Shown here: positions 1 to 7,354 of the stretch, piece by piece
Layout: each line of letters begins with the position of its first letter
Position numbering within the stretch: position 1 is the first letter of the stretch
Source of the DNA: an uncultured Clostridia bacterium
GTDB lineage: Bacteria; Bacillota; Clostridia; Oscillospirales; Acutalibacteraceae
DNA: 37,580 bases
Direction: 5' to 3'
Assembly (NCBI GenBank): GCA_946484175.1
Contig: CAMLSX010000019.1
Span: forward strand, 1 to 37,580
Notes under the pieces: model-generated
Database searches by the model: none
Seen by the model: the letters and a program-made list of their open reading frames with translations, nothing else
What the model was told of the DNA's origin: nothing
Position numbers and translations under genes: made by a program

Positions 1-60
1 GCAGCTTCTGCGATTTTGCAGCGATAACCACGCGAACGGATTTGTACAACTTTTTTCAGC
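1..60. repeat. Tail of a third copy of the multi-hairpin intergenic repeat
   Basis: These bases match the last part of the full repeat copy that follows (from about 295 onward). By eye the match is exact for about 55 bases, then one extra T appears in a T-run and the sequences diverge after CAGCC. The rest of this copy lies left of the window. It ends about 55 bp before the start of the next full copy, so at least two copies sit in tandem here. No gene is visible in 1-428. The short reading frames through it are treated as spurious because they arise on both strands of the repeat. Confidence 0.85.
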
Positions 61-114
61 CTGTAGAAAAAGTTCTTCGCCGCTGACAAATTGCACAAGG
101 AAGGAATTTTTAAA

Positions 115-364
115 GGGGAAACCCCAGACGTGGGTTTCCCCTCAAAAACAGCCCACCGGGCTGTTTTCTCACCCTTTCCTGCGTGCAGGAAGCCAAAAAG
201 AATTTCGCCCGTTGCGACGGGCGACCAAAGGGCTTTGCCCTCTGGACTCCTACGATTTTTTGAAAAAAATCGAGTAAAACTTTTGCGTCGCGGGGCAGCT
301 TCTGCGATTTTGCAGCGATAACCACGCGAACGGATTTGTACAACTTTTTCGGCCAGTTGGGTTT
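115..364. repeat. 250-nt dispersed repeat made of consecutive hairpins, copy 1
   Basis: This block aligns without gaps to 9986-10235, with about 16 differences by hand count. It is a string of inverted repeats. Stem A is 115-124 with 132-141 (10 bp). Stem B is 145-154 with 158-167 (10 bp, loop ACC). Stem C is 176-182 with 185-191. Stem D is 205-212 with 217-224 (loop TGCG). Stem E is 229-233 with 237-241, extended by CCA/TGG after a mismatch. Stem F is 253-261 with 264-272. A shorter CTGC/GCAG stem lies near 301-315. It lies downstream of the leftward glp-type operon. The hairpin content suggests a structured RNA or a mobile non-coding repeat rather than a gene. Function is unknown. Confidence 0.9.
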
Positions 365-380
365 TATCGACAAATTGAAA

Positions 381-413
381 GGCTCTTTCCCTCACTTGGG
401 AAAGAGCCTTTTT
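381..413. terminator. Bidirectional intrinsic terminator
   Basis: A perfect 11-bp stem (381-391 with 398-408) has a 6-nt loop and is followed on the plus strand by a run of five T and then GTTTT. On the minus strand it is followed by TTTCAATTT, a weaker U tract. It would stop the leftward operon that ends at 429. It would also stop any rightward transcript coming through the repeat from beyond the window edge. Confidence 0.85.
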
Positions 414-428
414 GTTTTGGAAAAACGG

Positions 429-782
429 TTATTCTTTTTCTACTGTACCGGTAGCCACAAAGTCAGCGCCGGTATCCAGAATATTCTTGAGCACCAAGTC
501 ACCAATGTGTACGGGGGCTGTGAGAGTCACTGCATTGAGCAGGGAAACCGCTTCCAGCATTTTTGATTTGGGAATATCAGAGCTGGTCTTTACCGAAACC
601 CGGCGCTTTTCGCCGCCCTCCACCCGAACCGTGGAAGTCACCACACGGGTGGGATTGGTCAGCTCTTTTTTGCCGTAGGCTGCACCCTTTTCACAGGAAT
701 TGCCGGTCACGGCATAGCCATTTTCTTCGTCCACTTTCAAATGGCACCCCTTGGGGCACACAATACAAATCAGTTCTGTCAT
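429..782 (-). CDS. DUF1667 protein, iron-sulfur-type subunit of a glycerol-3-phosphate dehydrogenase-like complex
   Basis: This 117-residue protein matches the DUF1667 family in size and layout. Four cysteines (C6, C9, C13 and C30) sit in a CxxCxxxC...C arrangement near the N terminus, as expected for a small metal or Fe-S site; the cluster itself is inferred. In Clostridia such proteins are usually encoded just behind two flavoprotein genes, as here. The start lies only 3 nt after the stop of the preceding FAD oxidoreductase, so the two are almost certainly cotranscribed and translationally coupled. It is the last gene of the operon and is followed by a hairpin terminator. By position it may play the electron-transfer part that GlpC plays in other bacteria, but it is not a GlpC homologue in sequence. 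Confidence 0.85.
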   Translation of the reverse strand: MTELICIVCPKGCHLKVDEENGYAVTGNSCEKGAAYGKKELTNPTRVVTSTVRVEGGEKRRVSVKTSSDIPKSKMLEAVSLLNAVTLTAPVHIGDLVLKNILDTGADFVATGTVEKE

Positions 783-785
783 GAT

Positions 786-2048
786 TTACCCCTCCTTCTC
801 CACAATCTGCACCGTCAGGGTATCGCCGCAGGCTTTTTCTGCCAGTACCTTCGGCAGCACCACTTTTTCCATTTCACCGGGGGCCATATGCTCGCGGGCA
901 AAGTGAGCCAGCACGGTTTTTCCGTCGGTGATCTGGATTTCTACATTCCGGTAAATATTGCGTACCCGGAAGAAAATCTCGGCTGTCTTGGCCATATGCT
1001 CGACTCGGATGCGCTGCGGAACCGTGTAGCTTACGCCGTTCCCGTTTTGCAGCTCCAGAATACGCCCGGCAGGAGTTTCCCCGGCTTTGCCATACTCCGC
1101 AGCAGCTTTTCCTGCGCGCTGGCTCTCCATGGTCACATAATCCACCAGGTCATGTACATGCACCACGTTGCCGCAAGCGAACACGCCCGGCAGAGAGGTT
1201 TCCATATTCTCGAACACCACTGCACCATTGGTGCGGGGATCCATAGTGATACCGGCTTCCCGCGTCAGCTCATTTTCGGGAATCAGGCCGACAGAAAGCA
1301 GCAGGGTATCGCAGTCAAACACCATTTCGGTACCGGGAATCGGGCGGCGATTTTCGTCTACCTTGGCCACGGTAACCTGTTCCAGACGCTCTTTGCCCTT
1401 GATGTCCACCACAGTATGGGACAGGTACAGCGGGATGTTAAAGTCATGCAGGCACTGGACGATATTCCGGTTCAGGCCGCCGGAATAGGGCATCAACTCC
1501 ACACAGGCCAGCACCTTGGCGCCTTCCAGCGTCATACGGCGGGCCATAATCAGGCCGATATCGCCGGAACCGAGGATCACTACTCGTTTACCCACCATGT
1601 AGCCCTCGATATTCACATAACGCTGTGCTGCACCGGCGGTAAAAATGCCGCTGGGTCGCTCGCCGGGAATGGCAATCGCGCCGCGAGTACGCTCCCGGCA
1701 GCCCATAGCCAGCACAATAGAAGTAGCTTCCAGCACCATATAGCCGTCGGTGGGGTTCACTGCATGGACAGTGCGGTCGTTTTCAATATGGAGCACCATG
1801 GTATCCAGCTTCACTTCGATACCGGTACCCTCCAGCATTTCGATAAACCGTCCGGCATATTCCGGGCCGGTGAGTTCTTCTTTAAAATAATGCAGGCCAA
1901 ATCCGTTATGGATACACTGGTTCAGAATTCCGCCCAGCACCTTGTCCCGCTCTAAAATCAGCACATGTTCTGCGCCGTTTTTCCGGGCTTCTTCTGCCGC
2001 TGCCAGCCCGGCAGGGCCGCCGCCGATCACAATGACATCATATTTCAT
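786..2048 (-). CDS. NAD(P)/FAD-dependent oxidoreductase (second flavoprotein subunit)
   Basis: A 420-residue class-I pyridine-nucleotide-disulfide-type flavoprotein. The FAD-binding Rossmann motif GGGPAG is at residues 9-14. A second nucleotide-binding stretch (GSGDIGLIMARR) sits mid-protein, after the GCRERTRGA and PGERPSGIFTAG segments typical of this clostridial family. A conserved-looking N-terminal segment (NQCIHNGFG) follows the FAD motif. The gene starts 21 nt behind the GlpO-like gene and ends 3 nt before the DUF1667 gene, forming a three-gene operon. The likely role is to pass electrons from glycerol-3-phosphate oxidation to a cellular acceptor such as NAD(P). The substrate is not proven by sequence; this set is often named by context only. 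Confidence 0.85.
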   Translation of the reverse strand: MKYDVIVIGGGPAGLAAAEEARKNGAEHVLILERDKVLGGILNQCIHNGFGLHYFKEELTGPEYAGRFIEMLEGTGIEVKLDTMVLHIENDRTVHAVNPTDGYMVLEATSIVLAMGCRERTRGAIAIPGERPSGIFTAGAAQRYVNIEGYMVGKRVVILGSGDIGLIMARRMTLEGAKVLACVELMPYSGGLNRNIVQCLHDFNIPLYLSHTVVDIKGKERLEQVTVAKVDENRRPIPGTEMVFDCDTLLLSVGLIPENELTREAGITMDPRTNGAVVFENMETSLPGVFACGNVVHVHDLVDYVTMESQRAGKAAAEYGKAGETPAGRILELQNGNGVSYTVPQRIRVEHMAKTAEIFFRVRNIYRNVEIQITDGKTVLAHFAREHMAPGEMEKVVLPKVLAEKACGDTLTVQIVEKEG

Positions 2049-2069
2049 GCGTTTTCTCCCCTTCCGCTC

Positions 2070-3518
2070 TTATCTCTCGCCTGTTTTCGTCTCGCCGGTG
2101 ATGATAACCATTCCGGCGCGATCCTGCATGACATCCTGCATGGGCATACCGGTTTCACGGGCGATAATCTCATGCACACGCGGGCCACAGAAACCGCCCT
2201 GGCACCGGCCCATGCCTGCGCCGCAGCGCCGCTTGATGCCGTCGATGGAGACCGGTGGGATGGGTGAATGAAGGGCGTCCACCATTTCCCCTTCGGTCAC
2301 AGTCTCGCAACGGCAGATAATCCGGCCATAGAGGGGATTTTTCCGGACTACTTCGGCCTTTTCTTCGGCAGAAAGCTCTTTGAAATGAACTCTCTCCGGC
2401 AGTTCTTCCTGAAAATCATTCTTGAAAAGCAGCTTTACGCCGTCCTGCATCAGCAGTTCGGCTACATATTCGCCGATAGCCGGCGCACTGGAAAGGCCGG
2501 GAGACTTAATGCCCGCCACATCCAGGAAGCCGGGTTCCAGCCAGCGGATCTGGAAATCGTCAATATTCGTGTTGGCACGCACGCCGGCAAAGTTGCGGAT
2601 GGAGTCGCGCCAGTTAAGGTCAGGCACCGACAGCAGCGCCATTTTGCGCACAAAAGCCAATCCCTCGGCGGTAGTGCCGGTCTCTTTGGCTCCTTCCACT
2701 GCTTCGGCATTGGGGCCGACGATCAGGTTGCCATCCACCGTGGGGCTGACCAGAATTCCTTTGCCCAGCTCTGTGGGACATTGGAAAATGACATGGTGCA
2801 CCGTGTTTCCGGCGCATTTATCCATGAGGTAATATTCTCCGCGGCTAGGTTTCAGCTCATAAGAAGGCTTCTTCAACAGGGAAGCCACAGCAAAAGCGTC
2901 CACACCGGAAGCATTCACCACATACCGTGCCTTGACCGTACCGGAAGGGGTAGTCAGCTCATACCCATCCTCTGTTTTGGCAATCCCCGTCACCGGGCTG
3001 TTCCGGCGAAGCTCCACGCCGTTGCACACAGCCGACTCAGCAAAGGCCAGCGCCATACGCCACGGGGAAACGATGCCCGCACTGGGGGCATACAGGGCGC
3101 CTTTAATTTCCGGGTTCACGTTCGGTTCCATCTCCCGCACTTCTTCGGCGGAAAGAATTTGCAGTCCCGGCACACCATTGTGGCGGCCGCGCTGATACAG
3201 CACCTCTACGGTTTTCATATTTTCTTCTGTAAAAGCCAGAATCAGCGAACCGATGGGCTGATACGGGAAGTGCAGCTTCGGTGCAAGCTCCTTCACAATC
3301 TCTACGCCGCGGGTATTGAGCTTGCCCATCAGCGAACCGGGCTTGGGGTCATACCCAGCGTGGATAATCGCAGAGTTTGCTTTTGTCGTACCGACTGCAA
3401 TATCGTTTTCCTTTTCCAGCACACAAACGGAAAGGCGGTATTTTGAGAGCTGGCGGGCAATTGCCGCACCCACTACGCCACAGCCAATGACCGCTATGTC
3501 ATATGTACGGTTTTCCAA
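2070..3518 (-). CDS. GlpA/GlpO-like FAD-dependent glycerol-3-phosphate dehydrogenase with C-terminal [2Fe-2S] domain
   Basis: A 482-residue DAO-fold flavoprotein. The dinucleotide motif GCGVVG is at residues 12-17. The C terminus carries a BFD-type [2Fe-2S] domain with C402-x-C404 and C439...C444 in the familiar GMGRCQGGFC context. The predicted reaction is oxidation of glycerol-3-phosphate to dihydroxyacetone phosphate, with electrons passed to the next two gene products. I chose a TTG start at 3518 because AGGAGG (complement of 3527-3532) lies 8 nt upstream and the FAD motif falls at the usual distance. The longer frame to a GTG at 3563 would add 15 residues and read through that ribosome site. 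Related families include L-2-hydroxyglutarate oxidase, so the substrate is probable but not certain. Confidence 0.85.
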   Translation of the reverse strand: MENRTYDIAVIGCGVVGAAIARQLSKYRLSVCVLEKENDIAVGTTKANSAIIHAGYDPKPGSLMGKLNTRGVEIVKELAPKLHFPYQPIGSLILAFTEENMKTVEVLYQRGRHNGVPGLQILSAEEVREMEPNVNPEIKGALYAPSAGIVSPWRMALAFAESAVCNGVELRRNSPVTGIAKTEDGYELTTPSGTVKARYVVNASGVDAFAVASLLKKPSYELKPSRGEYYLMDKCAGNTVHHVIFQCPTELGKGILVSPTVDGNLIVGPNAEAVEGAKETGTTAEGLAFVRKMALLSVPDLNWRDSIRNFAGVRANTNIDDFQIRWLEPGFLDVAGIKSPGLSSAPAIGEYVAELLMQDGVKLLFKNDFQEELPERVHFKELSAEEKAEVVRKNPLYGRIICRCETVTEGEMVDALHSPIPPVSIDGIKRRCGAGMGRCQGGFCGPRVHEIIARETGMPMQDVMQDRAGMVIITGETKTGER

Positions 3519-3641
3519 ATTCCATTCCTCCTGTTTCTCCCGATACACAAAGAAAAAAGCCACAACAAAAAAGCCTGTATCTTACAGACCTCTCTGCCGC
3601 AGCTCAAAAACTCTTCGGGCAATATCGAATTGTATGATTGT

Positions 3642-3670
3642 ATTATACTGCAATCGATTTCAAAAAACAA
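3642..3670 (-). promoter_or_regulatory. Probable promoter of the leftward glycerol-3-phosphate dehydrogenase operon
   Basis: On the minus strand a perfect TATAAT (complement of 3642-3647) lies 17 nt behind TTGTTT (complement of 3665-3670). Transcription would start near 3635, about 115 nt before the TTG start. The -35 box is only a partial match to TTGACA, so an activator may help. Confidence 0.6.
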
Positions 3671-3684
3671 GTTGCCTTTGTACA

Positions 3685-3709
3685 AAAATAAAGTTTGAAA
3701 ATAAAGTTT
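3685..3709. repeat. Tandem 12-nt direct repeat between divergent promoters
   Basis: AAAATAAAGTTT occurs at 3685-3696 and again at 3698-3709, a 13-nt period. The pair lies between the leftward operon promoter and the rightward esterase promoter. That is a natural place for an operator serving both, but the AT-rich composition means chance is possible. Confidence 0.45.
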
Positions 3710-3728
3710 TATTTTTAGCACTTTTCTC

Positions 3729-3757
3729 TTGTATCTCGAAGAAAAGTCTTATATAAT
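3729..3757 (+). promoter_or_regulatory. Promoter of the carboxylesterase gene
   Basis: TTGTAT (3729-3734) and a perfect TATAAT (3752-3757) are separated by 17 nt. The start would be near 3764, giving a leader of about 125 nt. The leader has no strong hairpin that I can see. Confidence 0.7.
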
Positions 3758-3890
3758 AGAAATATCAAATAAACTGACGAGAGTTTTATGCTTTGTTTTT
3801 AGAACTTTATTTCAAATAGAAACTGTCTATCGCTATTGGCCTGTTTTTGATATGTTAAGTATTTTATTTTATAATAAGGAGTGTTTTTCT

Positions 3891-5447
3891 ATGGCAAAAG
3901 AATTTATCTGCACCAAAACAGAACCTGTGGTGCAAACCAAAGCCGGTAAAGTGCGCGGCTTTATTCTGGATGGAACCTATACCTTCCACGGTATCCGCTA
4001 TGCAACTGCAAAACGCTTTCAGATGCCGCAGGAAGTAGAGCCCTGGGAAGGGGTAAAAGATGCGCTTTCCTATGGATATGTGTGCCCTATGCTGAATGAC
4101 CCCATCCCCAACGGGGAGGTTATGGTGCCGCACCGCTACTGGCCTACCAGTGAAGACTGCCTGTTCCTCAATGTCTGGACACGCTCCGTTGACCCGGCTG
4201 CCAAAAAGCCCGTTATGGTCTGGCTGCACGGCGGCGGGTTCTCTGATGGTTCTTCTATTGAACAGGCTGCCTATGACGGCGATAATTTGTGCAAATTCGG
4301 CGATGTGGTCGTGGTGACGATTAACCATCGGCTGAACGTACTGGGCTATCTCGATGTTTCTTCCATCAGCCCTGACTATTATAATTCTGCAAACGCCGGT
4401 ACCGAGGATATGGTAGCTGCTCTGCGCTGGGTGCGCGACAATATCGCTGCTTTTGGCGGCGACCCGGATAACGTCACCCTGTTCGGCCAGTCCGGCGGCG
4501 GTGCAAAAATCTGGACACTGATGCAGACCCCCTCTGCTTATGGCCTGTTCCACAAGGGCGTTGTGCAGAGCGGCGTATTCGATATGATTGCTGTGAAAAA
4601 ATCTGACGGTCGCGCGATTACCCGTGCCCTGCTGAAAAAATTGGGAATTCCGGAAGCAGAAGGCAAAAAGCTCGCAGAGGTTCCATACCGTGAGCTGGCA
4701 GAAGCGTATAAGAAAGTCTCCCCTGCACTGGCTGAACAGGGCGAGTATGTCGGCCTTTCCCCCTTGCAGAATGATTATATGCTGGGTGACCCCAGAGTGG
4801 TGGGCTTCTCTGATTTTGCAAAGACCGTCCCGGTGATGGTGGGTACTGTGCTGGGCGAGTTTGCATTCGGCCCGGCAATTCCCAACCGTGAGGCACTCTC
4901 CGAAGAGGAAAAGACTGCCATGATTGCCAAAAAGTATGGCGCTGAAAGTACTCCCAAGCTCATCCAGCTTTTCCGCGAGGCATATCCGGAAAAGGATTTG
5001 ACCGACCTGCTGTTTGTTGACCTGCTGTTCCGTGTTCCCAGCCTCGATTTCATCATGAAGCGTGCGGATTCCTCTGACGTGCCGGTATACTCTTACCAGC
5101 TTACCTATGACTTCCCCTTCGACGGCGGACATATTGCCTGGCACTGCTCGGAAATCCCCTATGTCTTCCACAACACCGATAAGGCTCCGTACACCAACGT
5201 ACCCGGTGTTTCTGACCGGCTGGAAGAGCAGATGAGCGGCGCATGGGTGAACTTCGCCCGCTGCGGCAATCCCAATCATCCTTCTCTGCCCGAGTGGCCT
5301 GCCTGTACCCCCGGCGACGAAGTCATGATGCTCTTTGATGAAACCTGCCGCGCTGCGCACAAGGTTGACTGGGATCTTTTGTCCCTGTTGAAGCAGGTTG
5401 CACCTGTTTTTGACCCCTCTAAAAACGACGAGCCGATTCAGCACTAA
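3891..5447 (+). CDS. Type-B carboxylesterase/lipase family protein (PnbA-like)
   Basis: A 518-residue alpha/beta hydrolase of the type-B carboxylesterase family, of normal family length. The nucleophile is Ser201 in the elbow GQSGGG. The oxyanion loop HGGGF precedes it. His418 in AWHCSEIPYVF matches the catalytic histidine region of this family. No signal peptide is present, so the enzyme should be cytoplasmic. The start is ATG 3891, preceded by AAGGAG at 3876-3881. A longer frame reaches upstream into the promoter and leader and is not credible. The gene stands alone between its promoter and a terminator. The substrate is unknown; ester hydrolysis is well supported. Confidence 0.92.
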   Translation: MAKEFICTKTEPVVQTKAGKVRGFILDGTYTFHGIRYATAKRFQMPQEVEPWEGVKDALSYGYVCPMLNDPIPNGEVMVPHRYWPTSEDCLFLNVWTRSVDPAAKKPVMVWLHGGGFSDGSSIEQAAYDGDNLCKFGDVVVVTINHRLNVLGYLDVSSISPDYYNSANAGTEDMVAALRWVRDNIAAFGGDPDNVTLFGQSGGGAKIWTLMQTPSAYGLFHKGVVQSGVFDMIAVKKSDGRAITRALLKKLGIPEAEGKKLAEVPYRELAEAYKKVSPALAEQGEYVGLSPLQNDYMLGDPRVVGFSDFAKTVPVMVGTVLGEFAFGPAIPNREALSEEEKTAMIAKKYGAESTPKLIQLFREAYPEKDLTDLLFVDLLFRVPSLDFIMKRADSSDVPVYSYQLTYDFPFDGGHIAWHCSEIPYVFHNTDKAPYTNVPGVSDRLEEQMSGAWVNFARCGNPNHPSLPEWPACTPGDEVMMLFDETCRAAHKVDWDLLSLLKQVAPVFDPSKNDEPIQH

Positions 5448-5468
5448 ATCTACTATAATTTTTTAAAT

Positions 5469-5516
5469 CCCTGACGAGCGTTTTTTCTTCGCTTGTCGGG
5501 GATTTCTGCTTTTTTA
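5469..5516 (+). terminator. Intrinsic terminator of the carboxylesterase gene
   Basis: A 12-bp stem (about 5469-5480 with 5490-5501, including two G-T pairs) has a T-rich loop. A TTTCTGCTTTTTT tract follows. Confidence 0.8.
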
Positions 5517-5579
5517 CTGCTATTTTGATATGGAAAATTGATTTTTCCCCAAACCCTTCAGAAAGAGCAGAAAAAATGC

Positions 5580-5608
5580 TGTTATTTTCCCCCGTTTTGC
5601 GTTATAAT
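5580..5608 (+). promoter_or_regulatory. Possible promoter for the Cys-rich protein/mnmA group
   Basis: A perfect TATAAT (5603-5608) lies about 50 nt before the start codon at 5657. No good -35 box is visible at 16-18 nt, where the sequence is T-rich. The call rests on the -10 box and on position after a terminator. Confidence 0.4.
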
Positions 5609-5656
5609 AATAGAAATTAATTGACCTGCACATGATACGGAAACGGAGGTTGAACC

Positions 5657-6217
5657 ATGAAAAATGTTTTTACAACAATTTGCGATTCCCTTTCCAACGC
5701 TGTAGAATATGTGGTGGAAAAAAACCGCAAGACTGCGCAGATTAACCGGCTGAAGCTGGTGATTCGCAGTGAAGAGCGTATTGCAGAAAAGGCATACATC
5801 GCACTGGGGAAGTATTACTATCACCATCTGCGGGATGACATGGATCTTGTCACAGAGCCGCACTGTGTTGCCATCGACCACGCTTCTCAGCGTCTTGACC
5901 GCGCAATCACGCGCCTGGAAGAACTCTGCACCGCACCGGATTGCACGGAAGAAGACTGTGCCAACTGCGGTTTTGACTGTTCCTGCTGTGATGCAGACGA
6001 TTTTGACGATGATTTTAACGACGACGGCTGCGAGTGCGGTTGTGACTGTGCAGCAGAAGAGCCTCCTGTACAGGAGGAAGTAAAAGAGGAAAAAGCTCCG
6101 GCTTCTGAAGAAGTTTCAGTGGAATCCCCGGCCAGCGAAAATGCTGCTCCTGCTGATGAGGATGTCTTTTATGAGGCAGCCGACCCCCGGGATAATGAGG
6201 AGATCCCCTTTATCTAA
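5657..6217 (+). CDS. Uncharacterised protein with a helical N-terminal half and an Asp/Cys-rich segment
   Basis: A 186-residue protein that I do not recognise by name. Residues 1 to about 90 look helical and charged, with a stretch (RSEERIAEKAYIALGKYYY) like those in small clostridial proteins with zinc-ribbon tails. Residues 91-131 hold eleven cysteines (C91, 96, 101, 104, 108, 110, 111, 125, 127, 129, 131) mixed with many aspartates. The rest is an acidic, Pro/Ala/Glu-rich, probably disordered tail. Metal binding is a reasonable inference from the cysteine spacing. No signal peptide or membrane segment is seen. GGAGG at 5645-5649 sets the ATG 5657 start. It is followed after 21 nt by mnmA, so the two are probably cotranscribed. 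Confidence 0.85.
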   Translation: MKNVFTTICDSLSNAVEYVVEKNRKTAQINRLKLVIRSEERIAEKAYIALGKYYYHHLRDDMDLVTEPHCVAIDHASQRLDRAITRLEELCTAPDCTEEDCANCGFDCSCCDADDFDDDFNDDGCECGCDCAAEEPPVQEEVKEEKAPASEEVSVESPASENAAPADEDVFYEAADPRDNEEIPFI

Positions 6218-6238
6218 TACCAATCTTGGAGACATTTT

Positions 6239-7306
6239 ATGAAAAAACGCGTTCTACTGGGAATGAGCGGCGGTGTGGACAGCTCTGCATCGGCGCTTGT
6301 TCTTCTCCGCAGCGGCTATGATGTTACCGGCGTGACCATGCTGCTGCATACAGGTGAAAATTCTTCCGGCGACCAGTGCGGCTCTTCCCGCGAAGCAGAA
6401 GACGCCGCAGCGGTTTGCCGCCTGCTGGGAATCCCCCATCAGGTACTGGACTTTTCAGAGGAATTTTCACAAAGAGTCAAGCAGGATTTTATTTCGGAAT
6501 ACCTGGCTGGACGCACCCCCAACCCCTGTATCCGCTGCAACCGGTATTTGAAATTCGGGATGCTGCTGGAGTATGCCCTGGCAAACGGGTTTGACTTTGT
6601 GGCTACCGGCCACTATGCACTGGTTGAGCCTTTGGGCGGCCGGTGGGTATTGCGCTGCTCACCCACTGCAAAAGACCAAAGCTATGTGCTGTATCAGCTG
6701 AACCAGCATCAGCTGGCTCACACGCTGATGCCTCTTGGAAGAATGGAAAAGCCGGAAGCCCGCCGCCTTGCGCAGGAAGCCGGGCTTCCGGTTGCCAACA
6801 AGCCCGACAGCCAGGATATTTGCTTTATCCCGGACGGGGATTATAACAGCTTTATTGCGCGTACCTGTGGAAAAGAGCCTGAACCGGGCAATTTTGTGGA
6901 TGCAGAAGGCCATGTGCTGGGCACGCACCGCGGTATCACCTGTTATACCATCGGCCAGCGCAAGGGGCTTGGCCTGAGTTTTGGCCAGCCCATGTATGTG
7001 ACAAAAATCGATCCCCAGGCCAACGAAGTCACGCTGGGCCCCGAAGGCAGCCAGTATGCCCCTGGATTGATTGCCGGGGACTGCAACTGGATCGCCTTTG
7101 AACAGCCCGGCGAGCCTTTCCGGGCACAGGTGAAAGTGCGCTACAAAGCAAAGCCGGCCGACGCCTGGATTTTCCCCATGGAAAACAATCAGATGCGCAT
7201 TGCATTTGACGAGCCGCAGCGCTCTGTTACACCCGGACAGGCTGCCGTATTGTACCAGGATGATCTGGTATTGGGCGGCGGTACGATTCTCACTCCTTGC
7301 CGGTAA
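6239..7306 (+). CDS. mnmA: tRNA-specific 2-thiouridylase MnmA
   Basis: A 355-residue member of the MnmA family, which makes 2-thiouridine at the wobble position (U34) of tRNAs for Lys, Glu and Gln. The PP-loop SGGVDSS is at residues 10-16. C97 in TPNPCIRCN and C195 in SQDICFIPDG match the two catalytic cysteines known in the family (C102 and C199 in E. coli). Length is normal. GGAG lies just upstream of ATG 6239. The gene follows the Cys-rich protein gene and precedes the CpXC gene by 48 nt. Sulfur is normally delivered by a cysteine desulfurase encoded elsewhere. Confidence 0.97.
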   Translation: MKKRVLLGMSGGVDSSASALVLLRSGYDVTGVTMLLHTGENSSGDQCGSSREAEDAAAVCRLLGIPHQVLDFSEEFSQRVKQDFISEYLAGRTPNPCIRCNRYLKFGMLLEYALANGFDFVATGHYALVEPLGGRWVLRCSPTAKDQSYVLYQLNQHQLAHTLMPLGRMEKPEARRLAQEAGLPVANKPDSQDICFIPDGDYNSFIARTCGKEPEPGNFVDAEGHVLGTHRGITCYTIGQRKGLGLSFGQPMYVTKIDPQANEVTLGPEGSQYAPGLIAGDCNWIAFEQPGEPFRAQVKVRYKAKPADAWIFPMENNQMRIAFDEPQRSVTPGQAAVLYQDDLVLGGGTILTPCR

Positions 7307-7354
7307 TCACGCCGGCATCTTTTCTGTACAGATTCCTCGCAAGGAGGTTTTACA

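Noticed and set aside
91-373. Reading frames on both strands across the 250-nt repeat (also 9981-10214)
   Set aside because: Similar frames appear in the repeat copies on both strands, lack ribosome sites, and the differences between copies preserve stems rather than codons.
3864-5444. A 526-codon antisense frame opposite the carboxylesterase gene (and a 404-codon one at 741-1955)
   Set aside because: Both mirror genes with clear catalytic motifs and carry no recognisable domain.
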